DNA of 64,000 bases, from NCBI GenBank assembly GCA_032027005.1, contig JAVSMW010000002.1:86853-150852 (forward strand), given 5' to 3'. Shown in pieces: positions 9,460-17,660 of the stretch. This DNA is from JAVSMW01 sp032027005 (GTDB lineage Bacteria; Bacillota; Thermincolia; Thermincolales; UBA2595). The position numbers were made by a program, and so were the translations under genes. The notes beneath the pieces were generated by a model. That model made no database searches. It saw only the letters and a program-made list of their open reading frames with translations, and had not been told where the DNA came from. The stretch's first letter is position 1. Each line of letters begins with the position of its first letter.

Positions 9460-11142
9460 TTAACCCAGGGAACCTAAACCGCCGGACCGCATTTTGGCAA
9501 TTTTACATGCCACATACAGATTGAACAGATTATCATATTTTTGCAGGCTTAGTTCGGTAATCTCTTCAATCTTGTTTAAACGGTACCGCAAAGTATTAGG
9601 GTGCAGATACAGTTTATCCGCCGTCATATTAACATCCCCGTTCTGTTGAAAAAATATCTGCAGAGTCTGTAATAAGTTGGCTTTATTCTTTTCGTCATAT
9701 TGGATTAAGCCGCCTAAATATTCCTTATAATAATCATCCAGCCGCTGAAAATTGATGGCTGTCAAAAGATTTATTATTCCCAGGTCTTCAAAACGCGTGA
9801 TATGCCCTGGACCCTCAATGAACCGCCCTAATTGCAGGGCAATCTTGGCTTCCTGGTAGCTCCTGCCTATGTCAGTGATGGTCCCGTAATTTTTTCCGAT
9901 CCCGACCGAAACTGATACCTTGAGAAGATTTTCAGAAATCTGCTTTTGTATACGTTGGGCCAGGTCAACAATATTTTTATTGTTTTTGGTCATATTGGCA
10001 GACTGGACCGGGGTTATAACCACGACCTGGTCCAAAATATCTGATATCATCGGCGGCGCACTTAGCGGATAAGAATTGACTGTTTTATTGATAATTAGGT
10101 GCAGCTTAGCTATTGCCTCACTATGATTGCTAACGTGATTTGTACTGTCAGGTTCAATGACCATCAACTGATGAGGCACCAGCAAATCATAACCCCACAG
10201 CTTGCCCCTGTTAACAACTTCTTCTTTGGAAGCGAAATTAAAATAGAGCAGGTCATGAATAAAGTCGTTTTTATACTTTTTTTCAATATCAAGTATTTTA
10301 TTTATGTTAATCAACTCCTGCAAAAGGGCCCGGCCAGCCAGGCGCAGCAGCAGATTATCGACATCAGAAAAAATACTTTGCACTTCAAAACCCAACAAGT
10401 GCCCGTATAATATATTTTCATGCCAAAGTGGTATACAGATATAGTTGGTGGTCCTATTATCAATTTTAACGGTACCACATTTGACTGTTATTTTTTTCTT
10501 GGCCTCTTTTGCAGCCGCACCTTTTTCCTTTTGCGCAACCATTCCGATTAGGTTTGTATTTTGTATCCCGGCTAAAATCTGATCGCTGCTGCTGCTGTCG
10601 AAAACCTGAAAAACCTTGTTTACCAGTGATACTGGATTACTTACCAGTTTTTGCAGGCAGACCAGTATTTCTTTATTGCTTTTGCCCGGAAAAAGTTCGC
10701 TGCAGGAACCCTTGGCTACATCCAAAAACCGGCCACTCACCTTTAGGTCTGTGATGAACTTAAGTGTTGCTTCAATGTCGGGCTGGGTGTCCTGCTCAGC
10801 TAGAAAAACTACTGGGATATTTTTTTGGTCGGCCTGAGCCAGAAACTCTCCCGACAACCTGGGTAATTTATCCCCATAAAACAATATCCCTGATAATTTC
10901 GAGGACAGCATCGAATCAAGGGCTCCATAATCCTCATTATCACAGCCGCTTACAGTAACCAGACAATTCTTCAGATGTTTTCTCTGAATTGTCCGGCCTT
11001 CCTTGTATTCCTGTAGTGCTACTATGTGCTCAATTGGTTTATGCTTACCCGACCAACCGCCCAGAATAGTACAATTTACAAAGGGTTCTACAGTCAACAG
11101 TTCCTGTACTGTAACACAATTGGTGCCTGAAGACTTCTGCAT
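9460..11142 (-). CDS. PucR-family transcriptional regulator
   Basis: 560 aa. The N-terminal domain (TVQELLTVEPF...) matches the purine-catabolism-regulator-like sensor region. The C-terminus holds the PucR helix-turn-helix, with NVNMTADKLYLHPNTLRYRLNKIEE. A CdaR/GGDEF-like middle region is expected for this length. A GGGGG ribosome site precedes the start. It is transcribed toward the oxidoreductase operon and probably controls it in response to a small ligand (inference). Confidence 0.87.
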   Translation of the reverse strand: MQKSSGTNCVTVQELLTVEPFVNCTILGGWSGKHKPIEHIVALQEYKEGRTIQRKHLKNCLVTVSGCDNEDYGALDSMLSSKLSGILFYGDKLPRLSGEFLAQADQKNIPVVFLAEQDTQPDIEATLKFITDLKVSGRFLDVAKGSCSELFPGKSNKEILVCLQKLVSNPVSLVNKVFQVFDSSSSDQILAGIQNTNLIGMVAQKEKGAAAKEAKKKITVKCGTVKIDNRTTNYICIPLWHENILYGHLLGFEVQSIFSDVDNLLLRLAGRALLQELININKILDIEKKYKNDFIHDLLYFNFASKEEVVNRGKLWGYDLLVPHQLMVIEPDSTNHVSNHSEAIAKLHLIINKTVNSYPLSAPPMISDILDQVVVITPVQSANMTKNNKNIVDLAQRIQKQISENLLKVSVSVGIGKNYGTITDIGRSYQEAKIALQLGRFIEGPGHITRFEDLGIINLLTAINFQRLDDYYKEYLGGLIQYDEKNKANLLQTLQIFFQQNGDVNMTADKLYLHPNTLRYRLNKIEEITELSLQKYDNLFNLYVACKIAKMRSGGLGSLG

Positions 11143-11154
11143 ACAACAGCCCCC

Positions 11155-11703
11155 TTAAGAATTTCGCCAAAAGCTGACGGTGACCTTTGGTAAAATAAAC
11201 CTAATGGATGGTTTAGTTAAATACACTGAAGGAAAACATGTTATTACCTCTATATATTGCGGGGGCAGAGGCTCAGATAGATTAATGACCTGCAGGGCTT
11301 CATTTGCGCAGGCGGACACACATGCCGGCTCTAATCCCTGGTGTATTCTTGACATACAAAAATTACATTTGCTGACTTTTTTCGTGTATGGATTTATTTG
11401 GGGTACTTTAAATGGACATGCCGAGACACAGCTGCTACAACTGTCACAATTGGTAGGGTCATGAAACACTATGCCGTCTTTCCGTTTATTGAAACATTTG
11501 TTCGGACATACTCGCACACATTCCGGATTAGCGCAATGATTACAGGCCATAGAAAGAAAACTCAAAATGTTTTCCGGCCCGAATTCCATAACTCTGCGGT
11601 ACCTAAAATCACCCAACTGATTCTCATTTTTACAGGCAAACTCGCAACTATGGCATCCAGTACATTTACTGAGGTCTACCAAAAATCCAATCTGCCTGGG
11701 CAT
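11155..11703 (-). CDS. DmsB/HycB-like 4Fe-4S protein
   Basis: 182 aa with four cysteine clusters (CTGCHSCEFACK, CNHCANPECVRVCP, CDSCSSCVSACP, CNFCMSRIHQ...CVSACA). It is a paralogue of the protein at 5585-6145 and ends 12 nt before the PucR gene, so the two are co-transcribed. No catalytic subunit is adjacent. It could be an alternative electron partner for the signal-less catalytic paralogue (inference). GAAAGGGTG serves as ribosome site. Confidence 0.88.
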   Translation of the reverse strand: MPRQIGFLVDLSKCTGCHSCEFACKNENQLGDFRYRRVMEFGPENILSFLSMACNHCANPECVRVCPNKCFNKRKDGIVFHDPTNCDSCSSCVSACPFKVPQINPYTKKVSKCNFCMSRIHQGLEPACVSACANEALQVINLSEPLPPQYIEVITCFPSVYLTKPSIRFILPKVTVSFWRNS

Positions 11704-11995
11704 TAGCTCACCCTTTCTGTAAAGATTTATAAAGATATTCTCACGCGATTATTTATAATTATTACTAGTTTAAAAAAATGCGGGCATAAATGCAAGTGGG
11801 TAAATTAAACAAACTGCACCATCCCGGCTGCTTTGCTATGCCCAGGTTTGACCAGCGTTCTGAAGCAACACAAGGGATCACATCACACAAGCTGTACTTG
11901 TGGTCATTTTCCTAATGCCATGAACCTGACTCCCCAATAAATTTCCTGACTATCCTTTAACCTTTATTCCTGCATTTATTTTATTCTTGTTTTTA

Positions 11996-12025
11996 TTGAC
12001 AAACATGCATAATATTCCGTATAAT
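11996..12025 (+). promoter_or_regulatory. SigA-type promoter for the Lrp-radical SAM unit
   Basis: TTGACA at 11996-12001 and TATAAT at 12020-12025, an 18-nt spacer, 56 nt before the Lrp start. The rest of the intergenic stretch 11704-12081 holds no gene I can support. Confidence 0.75.
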
Positions 12026-12081
12026 TACAATGATACGAAATATTATAATGAGCGTAATCGCAATGAAGGAGGCCTAAAAAT

Positions 12082-12555
12082 ATGATTATAGATTTGGATA
12101 ATTATGATAAGGAAATACTTGACATACTTCAAAATGATTCTTCAATTTCCAATATAGATTTATCTAAGAAAATTGGATTGTCTGCTTCTGCTTGCCTCAG
12201 TCGAACAAAACGCCTTAAAGAAATCGGGGTAATAAAACAGTATGCTACTATCATTGATGAAAAAAAGGTCGGGTTGGAAATTGTTGCTTTTACCTTCGTA
12301 AATTTGTCTCCACATAATAGAAAGACGGCAAATGCTTTTTTGGCAAAAGTTAAAGAAACATCTCAAATTCTGGAGTGTTATAACATTACTGGAAGCTGGG
12401 ATTATTTATTAAAAGTAATTGCTCATGATATTACATCTTATCGCAACTTTATTATGGATTCACTTTTAGAGTTCCCGGGTGTTCATAAAATTGATACTAA
12501 CTTGGTCTTAGGTACTGATAAGCAAAGCTTTTATTTGCCTATGAACCAAGTGTAA
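12082..12555 (+). CDS. Lrp/AsnC-family transcriptional regulator
   Basis: 157 aa. An N-terminal winged helix (DKEILDILQNDSSISNIDLS, SASACLSRTKRLKEIGVI) is followed by a RAM/AsnC ligand-binding domain (ECYNITGSWDYLLKVIAHD, LLEFPGVHKIDTNLVL). These proteins bind amino acids or related ligands and form octamers. GGAGG lies 7-8 nt before the ATG. It is followed 33 nt later by a radical SAM gene with an almost identical ribosome-site block (GGAGGCCT). Base composition is more AT-rich than in the molybdoenzyme genes, hinting at separate acquisition. Confidence 0.92.
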   Translation: MIIDLDNYDKEILDILQNDSSISNIDLSKKIGLSASACLSRTKRLKEIGVIKQYATIIDEKKVGLEIVAFTFVNLSPHNRKTANAFLAKVKETSQILECYNITGSWDYLLKVIAHDITSYRNFIMDSLLEFPGVHKIDTNLVLGTDKQSFYLPMNQV

Positions 12556-12588
12556 AAATACAAAAAAATTATTTAAGGAGGCCTTAAA

Positions 12589-13722
12589 TTGGACAATTAT
12601 CTTTTGTTGAAAGCAGCACTTCTTACAGAAGGAATCTGTTCTGATACCGAAAGCTTAAAAGGAGTGGGTATCAAATATAAAGAACAGAATCACGGGTTAT
12701 TTGGTTGGGATTTTGAAAATCATATTGAAGCAAAACTCCCCGACGATTTTTGTCTACCGGATGGCACAGTTGTTCAGTTTCGTTTTAATTCAAAATCACA
12801 ATATCATGTAAAAACGTATCAAAGAAAACTAAAACTGTATCAAAACGATAATGAAATTTGTGAGATAAAATGGATAGAACGGCCAGCTTTTTATAATAAA
12901 CAAACAACCCAAAACAATGATATGGTTAGAATTGGTCAAATTGGTGGTAAGGACTGCTTGTTTTTCTGTTATCAAAATTATTGCTCCCATTTTAGCAGCA
13001 ATAAGCAATGTTCGTTCTGTAATCTTGTGGCGACATCAAAAGTTTACGATTCTGTAATCAAGAAAAAGGAGATTATTGATATTGGTGAGGTAGCTAAAGC
13101 GGCCTGGTCAGAGGGAAATGTTAATCACATATTGCTTACTGGTGGATGTTTTAGTCACGAAAAAGAAGTTGCTTTAATTTCTGAAATAATGGTATCTATA
13201 AAAAAACATACCGGATTTGAGAGAATTCCAGGAGTAATACTACCCTCTCCTGCTAAAGGAGATGACATAAAGCGCTATTTTGAAACCGGTATCAAAGCAA
13301 TTGGCTATAGTATGGAAATATGGGATGAAAATCTGTACAAAGCAATATGTCCAGGAAAGTCTGAACATACTTCGCATGGAGAATTTGTTGATTCGATTAA
13401 AAAAGCCGTTAAGATCTTTGGAGAAGGAAACGTATTTGTTGCTCTGGTAATGGGTCTAGAGCCGAAAGAGAATTTCTTACAGGGAATTCAGACACTATCT
13501 GCTATGGGTGCCAATATTGTACCTTTTGTATGGTCGCCAAATCCCGGTTCAAAATTAGAAGGTCATAGAGCGCCCTCGTCAGAATGGTATTTCGAAGTGA
13601 TTTCGGAGGCCGCGGAAATTGTGTATAATAATAGAATTCCTTCGGGCACGGAAAATCACTGCTATCAGTGTGATGGAAATTCATTATTACACGACGCTTT
13701 GAGACATAAAGGTATTGAATAA
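12589..13722 (+). CDS. Radical SAM protein of unknown function
   Basis: 377 aa from a TTG start with AGGAGG before it. A Cx8CxxC motif (CSHFSSNKQCSFC) near residue 135 fits a radical SAM 4Fe-4S site with unusual spacing. LLTGGCF and FVWSPNPGSKLEG resemble SAM-binding strands. The C-terminus carries a CxxC (HCYQCDGN). The N-terminal 125 residues are not a part of the barrel I can name. Co-transcribed with the Lrp regulator, which probably controls it. Substrate unknown. Confidence 0.75.
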   Translation: MDNYLLLKAALLTEGICSDTESLKGVGIKYKEQNHGLFGWDFENHIEAKLPDDFCLPDGTVVQFRFNSKSQYHVKTYQRKLKLYQNDNEICEIKWIERPAFYNKQTTQNNDMVRIGQIGGKDCLFFCYQNYCSHFSSNKQCSFCNLVATSKVYDSVIKKKEIIDIGEVAKAAWSEGNVNHILLTGGCFSHEKEVALISEIMVSIKKHTGFERIPGVILPSPAKGDDIKRYFETGIKAIGYSMEIWDENLYKAICPGKSEHTSHGEFVDSIKKAVKIFGEGNVFVALVMGLEPKENFLQGIQTLSAMGANIVPFVWSPNPGSKLEGHRAPSSEWYFEVISEAAEIVYNNRIPSGTENHCYQCDGNSLLHDALRHKGIE

Positions 13723-13782
13723 TATGAAAAAATGCAACCAATTTATTGAACACAGATATAAATGCCTGACAGTAATAAAATC

Positions 13783-13983
13783 CTATTGTCTTGCTGCTAT
13801 AAACATGTCAATATCTTCAACGATGTACTTTGCTCATGTGGAGTGCAGTATATCAAAGAATGAACCCAGATAATCGAAAACACCAAATTCTTTAAACTTT
13901 TTCACTGTCTCGGCTCCGGTCATGTTATGCTTTTTTTTGTACTGCTCAATGCAGAACACCTTAAATTGCATTGTCTTGCTCAT
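13783..13983 (-). pseudogene. DUF3791 gene interrupted by an in-frame TGA
   Basis: ATG at 13983 opens a DUF3791-type protein (QFKVFCIEQYKKKHN, FGVFDYLGSFFDILHST). The frame meets TGA at 13834-13836 and continues in the same frame with AKYIVEDIDMFIAARQ to a TAG at 13783. The intact family usually has Gly where the TGA stands (GGA to TGA is one change). Probably a fresh pseudogene. Last gene of the four-gene module 13783-15029. Confidence 0.75.
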
Positions 13984-13993
13984 ATGGTTCACC

Positions 13994-14233
13994 TCAATAT
14001 CCGGGAATTTCCAGTTTTCCCGTTTCTATTTCCATCTTGTATAAGTCAAAGATCTTATCCACACTATAGTGCCACACCTTTGTTTTTTCATCTTCCAGAT
14101 ACGAATACAACTGAGTTGAGTATAACTTTTCAATCGCTGCGTTTTCATCCAGATGATATTCTGTGGCAATCTTGTCTGTTACAGCCGCCACTATCATTGG
14201 GAGAATAGCAGAAAACTTTTCAATATCCATCAT
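13994..14233 (-). CDS. Small acidic protein of the DUF3990/DUF3791 module
   Basis: 79 aa, intact. It holds IVAAVTDKIATEYHLDENAA and YLEDEKTKVWHYSVDKIFDLY. Proteins of this look are commonly found beside DUF3990 and DUF3791 genes in Clostridia. It overlaps the end of the DUF3990 reading frame. Function unknown; an antidote role is only a guess from its size and place. Confidence 0.55.
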   Translation of the reverse strand: MMDIEKFSAILPMIVAAVTDKIATEYHLDENAAIEKLYSTQLYSYLEDEKTKVWHYSVDKIFDLYKMEIETGKLEIPGY

Positions 14234-14724
14234 TTTTCACCTTCCAATACGATGAATTCTTTGTAACTGCATAGGCTAAGTGCTTTTTCGGTATGGAACA
14301 ACACTTGATCATAAAGTTTTACTACATTCAGCCGCTTTATCGTCTCATCCTTTTCCAACACACCCAGTTCAAACAGTTGAACCGTAGTGTAAACATTATC
14401 GTCCGCCACCGGCCCAAACACGAGGTCATATTCCTCTGTAAAGCTTTTTCCACTTCGGCAGGCGCAAATAAAGTTCAACCATGCTTCATCCGCCCGCTCG
14501 AAATGTATCACTTTTAGTTCCTTTTAAGCGCGTTCGTAATCAAATTCATAAACGGAAATGTACTGCGTTTCGGCCTTTCTGCGGGCTGCAACTCTCAGTG
14601 CCCAACGGGTTGCCTGCTCTTTGTTTGTTGTTGTGTAGAACCCCGTACCGAAATCAAGAAACCGTTCACTCTGAAGTATCCGTGGTTTATCTACAACAAT
14701 GGTGCTTCCGTGATATACGATCAT
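14230..14724 (-). pseudogene. DUF3990 (ADP-ribosyltransferase-like) gene split by in-frame TAA
   Basis: Start ATG at 14724: MIVYHGSTIVVDKPRI, then DFGTGFYTTTNKEQATRWA, then TAA at 14524-14526. The same frame resumes with KELKVIHFERADEAWLNFI and FGPVADDNVYTTVQLFELG to 14230. Together they give the usual DUF3990 length (about 165 aa). YHGS and GFYTTT recall the H and Y motifs of the ADP-ribosyltransferase fold, so the intact protein may be a toxin. No frameshift is needed, only one stop. Confidence 0.75.
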
Positions 14725-15029
14725 TTTTCACCCTCCAAAATTCTTTTGGCGACACTGAGTTCCCGATTCAATTGCTGCAGAATATCTTCTACGTGCTTTC
14801 GCTTTTCCAAGCCCTCTCTGAGTTCATTTATCTTTTTCTCATCCTTGCCAACATAATCTGTAATAACCTTTTCGCAGTCTCGAAAAGACAAATAATAATA
14901 CTCCTTTTTTCCTCGTCTGCGTGTTCGCAGAGTACCTTTCGGAAGCAATGATAGCTGCAGTTCATAGCTTTCTTTTAACACCCTGATCCGATTTGCTTCG
15001 TTAGCAATTAAATTTATGACATATCCCAT
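14721..15029 (-). CDS. Coiled-coil protein heading the DUF3990/DUF3791 module
   Basis: About 102 aa from ATG at 15029 (an upstream extension to 15137 is open but has no family support). Basic centre (RTRRRGKKEYYYLSF) then a heptad-rich C-terminus. It overlaps the DUF3990 start by 4 nt, so it is coupled. No domain recognised. Confidence 0.5.
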   Translation of the reverse strand: MGYVINLIANEANRIRVLKESYELQLSLLPKGTLRTRRRGKKEYYYLSFRDCEKVITDYVGKDEKKINELREGLEKRKHVEDILQQLNRELSVAKRILEGEK

Positions 15030-15206
15030 AACATCACCGTCAATTTCATTTCTACTTTTATTATGCCCAACATAATTAAATAAATCAAGTATAATGTAGG
15101 GCATAACTGTAGATGGCAAGGTGCATGCCGTACGCATCGGATCCTACAACTCTTGTCAGTAACCGGTTAATTTCCAATGAAATCGCTTCTCGGTAACCAA
15201 AAAATA

Positions 15207-15322
15207 TGGCGGAGAGAGTGGGATTCTCCGCTCCTGCGCCATCCTGGCGCCCGCGGAGCCTAGCCATCCGTGGCCAATGCGAATCCACGGACCCACTTTT
15301 GGCGGGTCACTCGATTTCGAGT
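15207..15322 (-). pseudogene. Displaced 3' half of tRNA-Ser(CGA), with a 54-bp insertion in its T-loop
   Basis: Read on the minus strand it starts at the anticodon loop (CTCGAAATCGAG), goes through a long Ser-type variable arm (GACCCGCC...GTGGGTCC) and the T-arm GTGGATTC...AATCCCAC, and ends with TCTCTCCGCCA. The acceptor strand pairs with the GGAGAGA expected for a Ser tRNA. About 54 nt (15227-15280) sit inside the T-loop and form a strong hairpin. No 5' half exists here; it lies at 34120-34160. Confidence 0.75.
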
Positions 15323-15373
15323 TATTTGAAGGCAAGTTCTTATGAGTTTACGAGAGTAACTTTAGGAGAAGAT

Positions 15374-15503
15374 AAAATCCCGCAAACCCGCATAAATAAA
15401 GGCTTTTCAGGCACAAACGCTGATATTTCCGCGCATGAACACACCGCCCTGATTTAGCGGTTTTCAGGGCAAAGTGTAGAAAAAGTGTAGAAAAACCGTA
15501 GAA
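15374..15503 (+). repeat. Left-end repeats of the island
   Basis: AAAATCCCGCAAACCCGC at 15374-15391, and a GTGTAGAAAAA / GTGTAGAAAAA / CCGTAGAAA series near 15475-15503. The same two blocks recur, in the same orientation, at the right end (34008-34074). They may be arm-type integrase or excisionase sites. The stretch 15323-15662 has no gene. Confidence 0.6.
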
Positions 15504-15662
15504 AAACAACCGGCGAAATAACCTTAAGATACTTTAGTTTCCCGGCGATTTGAAAAAGCAAAACCAAGCGTATCCTACCATTGACATTGATTTTTAACAG
15601 AACATCCTGCAGCAGACAGAGCATAATTCTCTGTCCTAAGGATCAATGTGATGGGAGGAACG

Positions 15663-16226
15663 ATGATGGCAACCGACTACTCTTACCTTCTGGCTGAATA
15701 TCCGGAGAAGATAAGTCAAGACCAGCTTTACAGAATTTGCCGCATAAGCAAACGAAAAGCCACATGGCTTTTGGAGAACGGATATATCCCCTGCGAGGAT
15801 ACCGGCAAAAAGACCCGCAGGTTTAAAATCCAAATAACCGACGTTATTGCATACCTTACCCGCTTGGAAGAATCTCCTGAGACCCTGCTGACACCACCGG
15901 GGATATTTTCAAGCGGAATAAAATATAAACCGAAGCGCCAAACGGCGAAGGCAATCAACTCCGAGAAGTTTATGGCAATGCTTAAGAACAAGTGGCACAC
16001 CTTTCCGGATGCCCTCACGGTAAATGATGTCACAAAGCTAACGGGATACTGCCAAACCACAGTATCTGAATGGATCAAGGCAGAAAAGATAACGGGGGTA
16101 TGGTATTATACCAAGTATTTAGTGCCAAAGGACAGCTTGATAAACTATATGGCAACAGAAGCTTGCCGCATCCATCAGAAGTCCAAAAAGCATATAGAGC
16201 TGCTGGAGCAGTATCGAAATCCCTAA
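15663..16226 (+). CDS. Helix-turn-helix DNA-binding protein at the island's left end
   Basis: 187 aa from ATG at 15663, with GGGAGG 5-10 nt before it. Two HTH-like parts are seen: YRICRISKRKATWLLENGYI and VNDVTKLTGYCQTTVSEWIK, both of the MerR/excisionase type. The position just inside the attachment end suggests a role in integration or excision control (inference). Confidence 0.65.
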   Translation: MMATDYSYLLAEYPEKISQDQLYRICRISKRKATWLLENGYIPCEDTGKKTRRFKIQITDVIAYLTRLEESPETLLTPPGIFSSGIKYKPKRQTAKAINSEKFMAMLKNKWHTFPDALTVNDVTKLTGYCQTTVSEWIKAEKITGVWYYTKYLVPKDSLINYMATEACRIHQKSKKHIELLEQYRNP

Positions 16227-16297
16227 ATGCTCGGCGCATCCATTTACATGAAAACAGGGGGACTACTTTGCATAGTGTCACCCTGTTCTTGTATCGA

Positions 16298-16612
16298 TTA
16301 TAAAAATCTGATCCAGTCGCGTCTGCCGTACAGAATTCTTTCAACGTCAACCACCTTGTTCTTCTCGTCTATGGAAAAAAACACAACGTAATTTTTTACA
16401 ATTAGTTTCCTGTATCCCATTTGAGATAGACGATCGTCTGAGACAAGCGGACAGCGCTGCGGCATATCGGACAGACTTAGCATTGCCTCTTCAAGAAGCT
16501 CCATCATACGAGTTGCCGATATGGGAGCTGACAGTTGAGAATCAATATACCGAACAATGTCCCTAAGATCGTTTTCGGCTGGTTCAGATACATCTACCCT
16601 ATATTTCGCCAT
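16298..16612 (-). CDS. RelE/ParE-family toxin
   Basis: 104 aa. YRVDVSEPAENDLRDIVRYI at the start and RKLIVKNYVVFFSIDEKNKVVDVERILYGRRDW at the end are hallmark ParE/RelE strands, and the length is normal. It overlaps the antitoxin gene by 14 nt. Expected action: mRNA cleavage or gyrase inhibition, depending on subfamily. Confidence 0.88.
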   Translation of the reverse strand: MAKYRVDVSEPAENDLRDIVRYIDSQLSAPISATRMMELLEEAMLSLSDMPQRCPLVSDDRLSQMGYRKLIVKNYVVFFSIDEKNKVVDVERILYGRRDWIRFL

Positions 16613-16871
16613 CGGCGATGCCCCGCTTAATATCCTTCATGACATCTTGAAGCGGACGCTTTTTACCCGCTTTGACGGCCGATCGTCCTTCGTCAAGCAG
16701 GTGATACAGTTCAAGCTTGCCGCTGAGTGCCTCATAGGTTTCAATGCTCATAACCGCCAAATCTCCCTGCCCGTTTTTTGTGATAAAAACAGGTTCACGG
16801 CTTTCATGACAGAAGGTGGATATCTCATTATAGTTATTCCGCAGGTCAGTGCTGGACTTTATATTTGGCAT
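16599..16871 (-). CDS. Phd/YefM-family antitoxin
   Basis: 90 aa from ATG at 16871 (AAGGAGG 8 nt before). SSTDLRNNYNEISTFCHESR and PVFITKNGQGDLAVMSIETY are the Phd/YefM DNA-binding fold. It precedes and overlaps the toxin gene, the standard order for antitoxin-led autoregulation. It likely stabilises the island. Confidence 0.9.
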   Translation of the reverse strand: MPNIKSSTDLRNNYNEISTFCHESREPVFITKNGQGDLAVMSIETYEALSGKLELYHLLDEGRSAVKAGKKRPLQDVMKDIKRGIADGEI

Positions 16872-16891
16872 TGCGTTTACCTCCTTACACA

Positions 16892-16931
16892 ATTCTAAAG
16901 ATATTATACACGAATTTCTTTAGAATATCAA
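16892..16931 (-). promoter_or_regulatory. Promoter and operator of the antitoxin-toxin pair
   Basis: Minus strand TTGATA (16926-16931), 17-nt spacer, TATAAT (16903-16908). The inverted repeat ATTCTAAAG / CTTTAGAAT (16892-16900, 16918-16926) brackets the -10 box, a natural site for antitoxin repression. Nothing else is seen in 16932-17252. Confidence 0.75.
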
Positions 16932-17252
16932 TTGAATTTCGCTGACTGCAATTGGCATCGAAAATAAGACACCGGATGCCGGTTAAAATCTTAATGAGAT
17001 CGTTTCCTATGAAGGGACGAATATGACTCATATATAACTCTCGTTTAATCATAAACAAAACACCTCTTTACCTCTTTCCTCTGCCTATTTCCATAACAAT
17101 ACAATATCAAAGATATATCTTATAAAAATTGAACACATTGAATTTGTTGTTTCAAACAAAATCCCATTAAGTTCAGTATCAATGTATAGAAGCAGAATAA
17201 TCAGGGAATAATAAATGCCTAAGCGCTGTCATAAAATAAGTTTTAAATTTGA

Positions 17253-17281
17253 TTGACAATATGACAAATGCGGCATATACT
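17253..17281 (+). promoter_or_regulatory. Promoter of the XRE-ImmA-PIN operon
   Basis: TTGACA at 17253-17258, 17-nt spacer, TATACT at 17276-17281, 25 nt before the XRE start. GAAGGGAGG is the ribosome site. Confidence 0.75.
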
Positions 17282-17306
17282 ATAAATATAGAAGGGAGGC
17301 ATTATC

Positions 17307-17660
17307 ATGAATAACTCTCTGGAGATCATCGGAGCAAGGATAAAATCTCTGCGCGAAAATAGCGGCCTTACACAAAACAATGTGGCTAATTATCTTCATG
17401 TCGATCAAAGCCTTGTGTCTATGGTCGAGAAAGGCAAACGGGCACTGACGGCGGATATGCTGGATAAGCTTGCAGCCTTGTTTGGTACGCGGGTATCTGC
17501 ACTCATGGAGCCGGAAATGAAGGTTAAACCGCTGTCCTTTGCGCTTCGTGCAAGCGAAATCGGAGAAGATGACTTGGACGCAATTAGCGCCATAAACAGG
17601 ATTGCTTTAAATAGCCACTTTATGACTCAATTGCTTGAGGGTGAGCATGCCAATGGATAG
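17307..17660 (+). CDS. XRE-family transcriptional regulator
   Basis: 117 aa. The N-terminal Cro/C1 HTH (IKSLRENSGLTQNNVANYLH, DQSLVSMVEKGKRALTADML) is complete. The C-terminal part probably contacts the ImmA-type protease encoded next, whose start overlaps this gene by 14 nt. Such pairs act as protease-relieved repressors. Confidence 0.9.
   Translation: MNNSLEIIGARIKSLRENSGLTQNNVANYLHVDQSLVSMVEKGKRALTADMLDKLAALFGTRVSALMEPEMKVKPLSFALRASEIGEDDLDAISAINRIALNSHFMTQLLEGEHANG

Noticed and set aside
12082..12555. Siroheme decarboxylase (AhbA/AhbB) beside a radical SAM AhbC/D
   Set aside because: The protein has a complete Lrp winged helix and RAM domain of regulator type, and the radical SAM partner lacks AhbC/D features I could recognise.
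13834..13836. TGA in the DUF3791 gene as selenocysteine or recoded codon
   Set aside because: The neighbouring DUF3990 gene is broken by TAA, the family has Gly here, and TGA is used as a stop elsewhere in the window.
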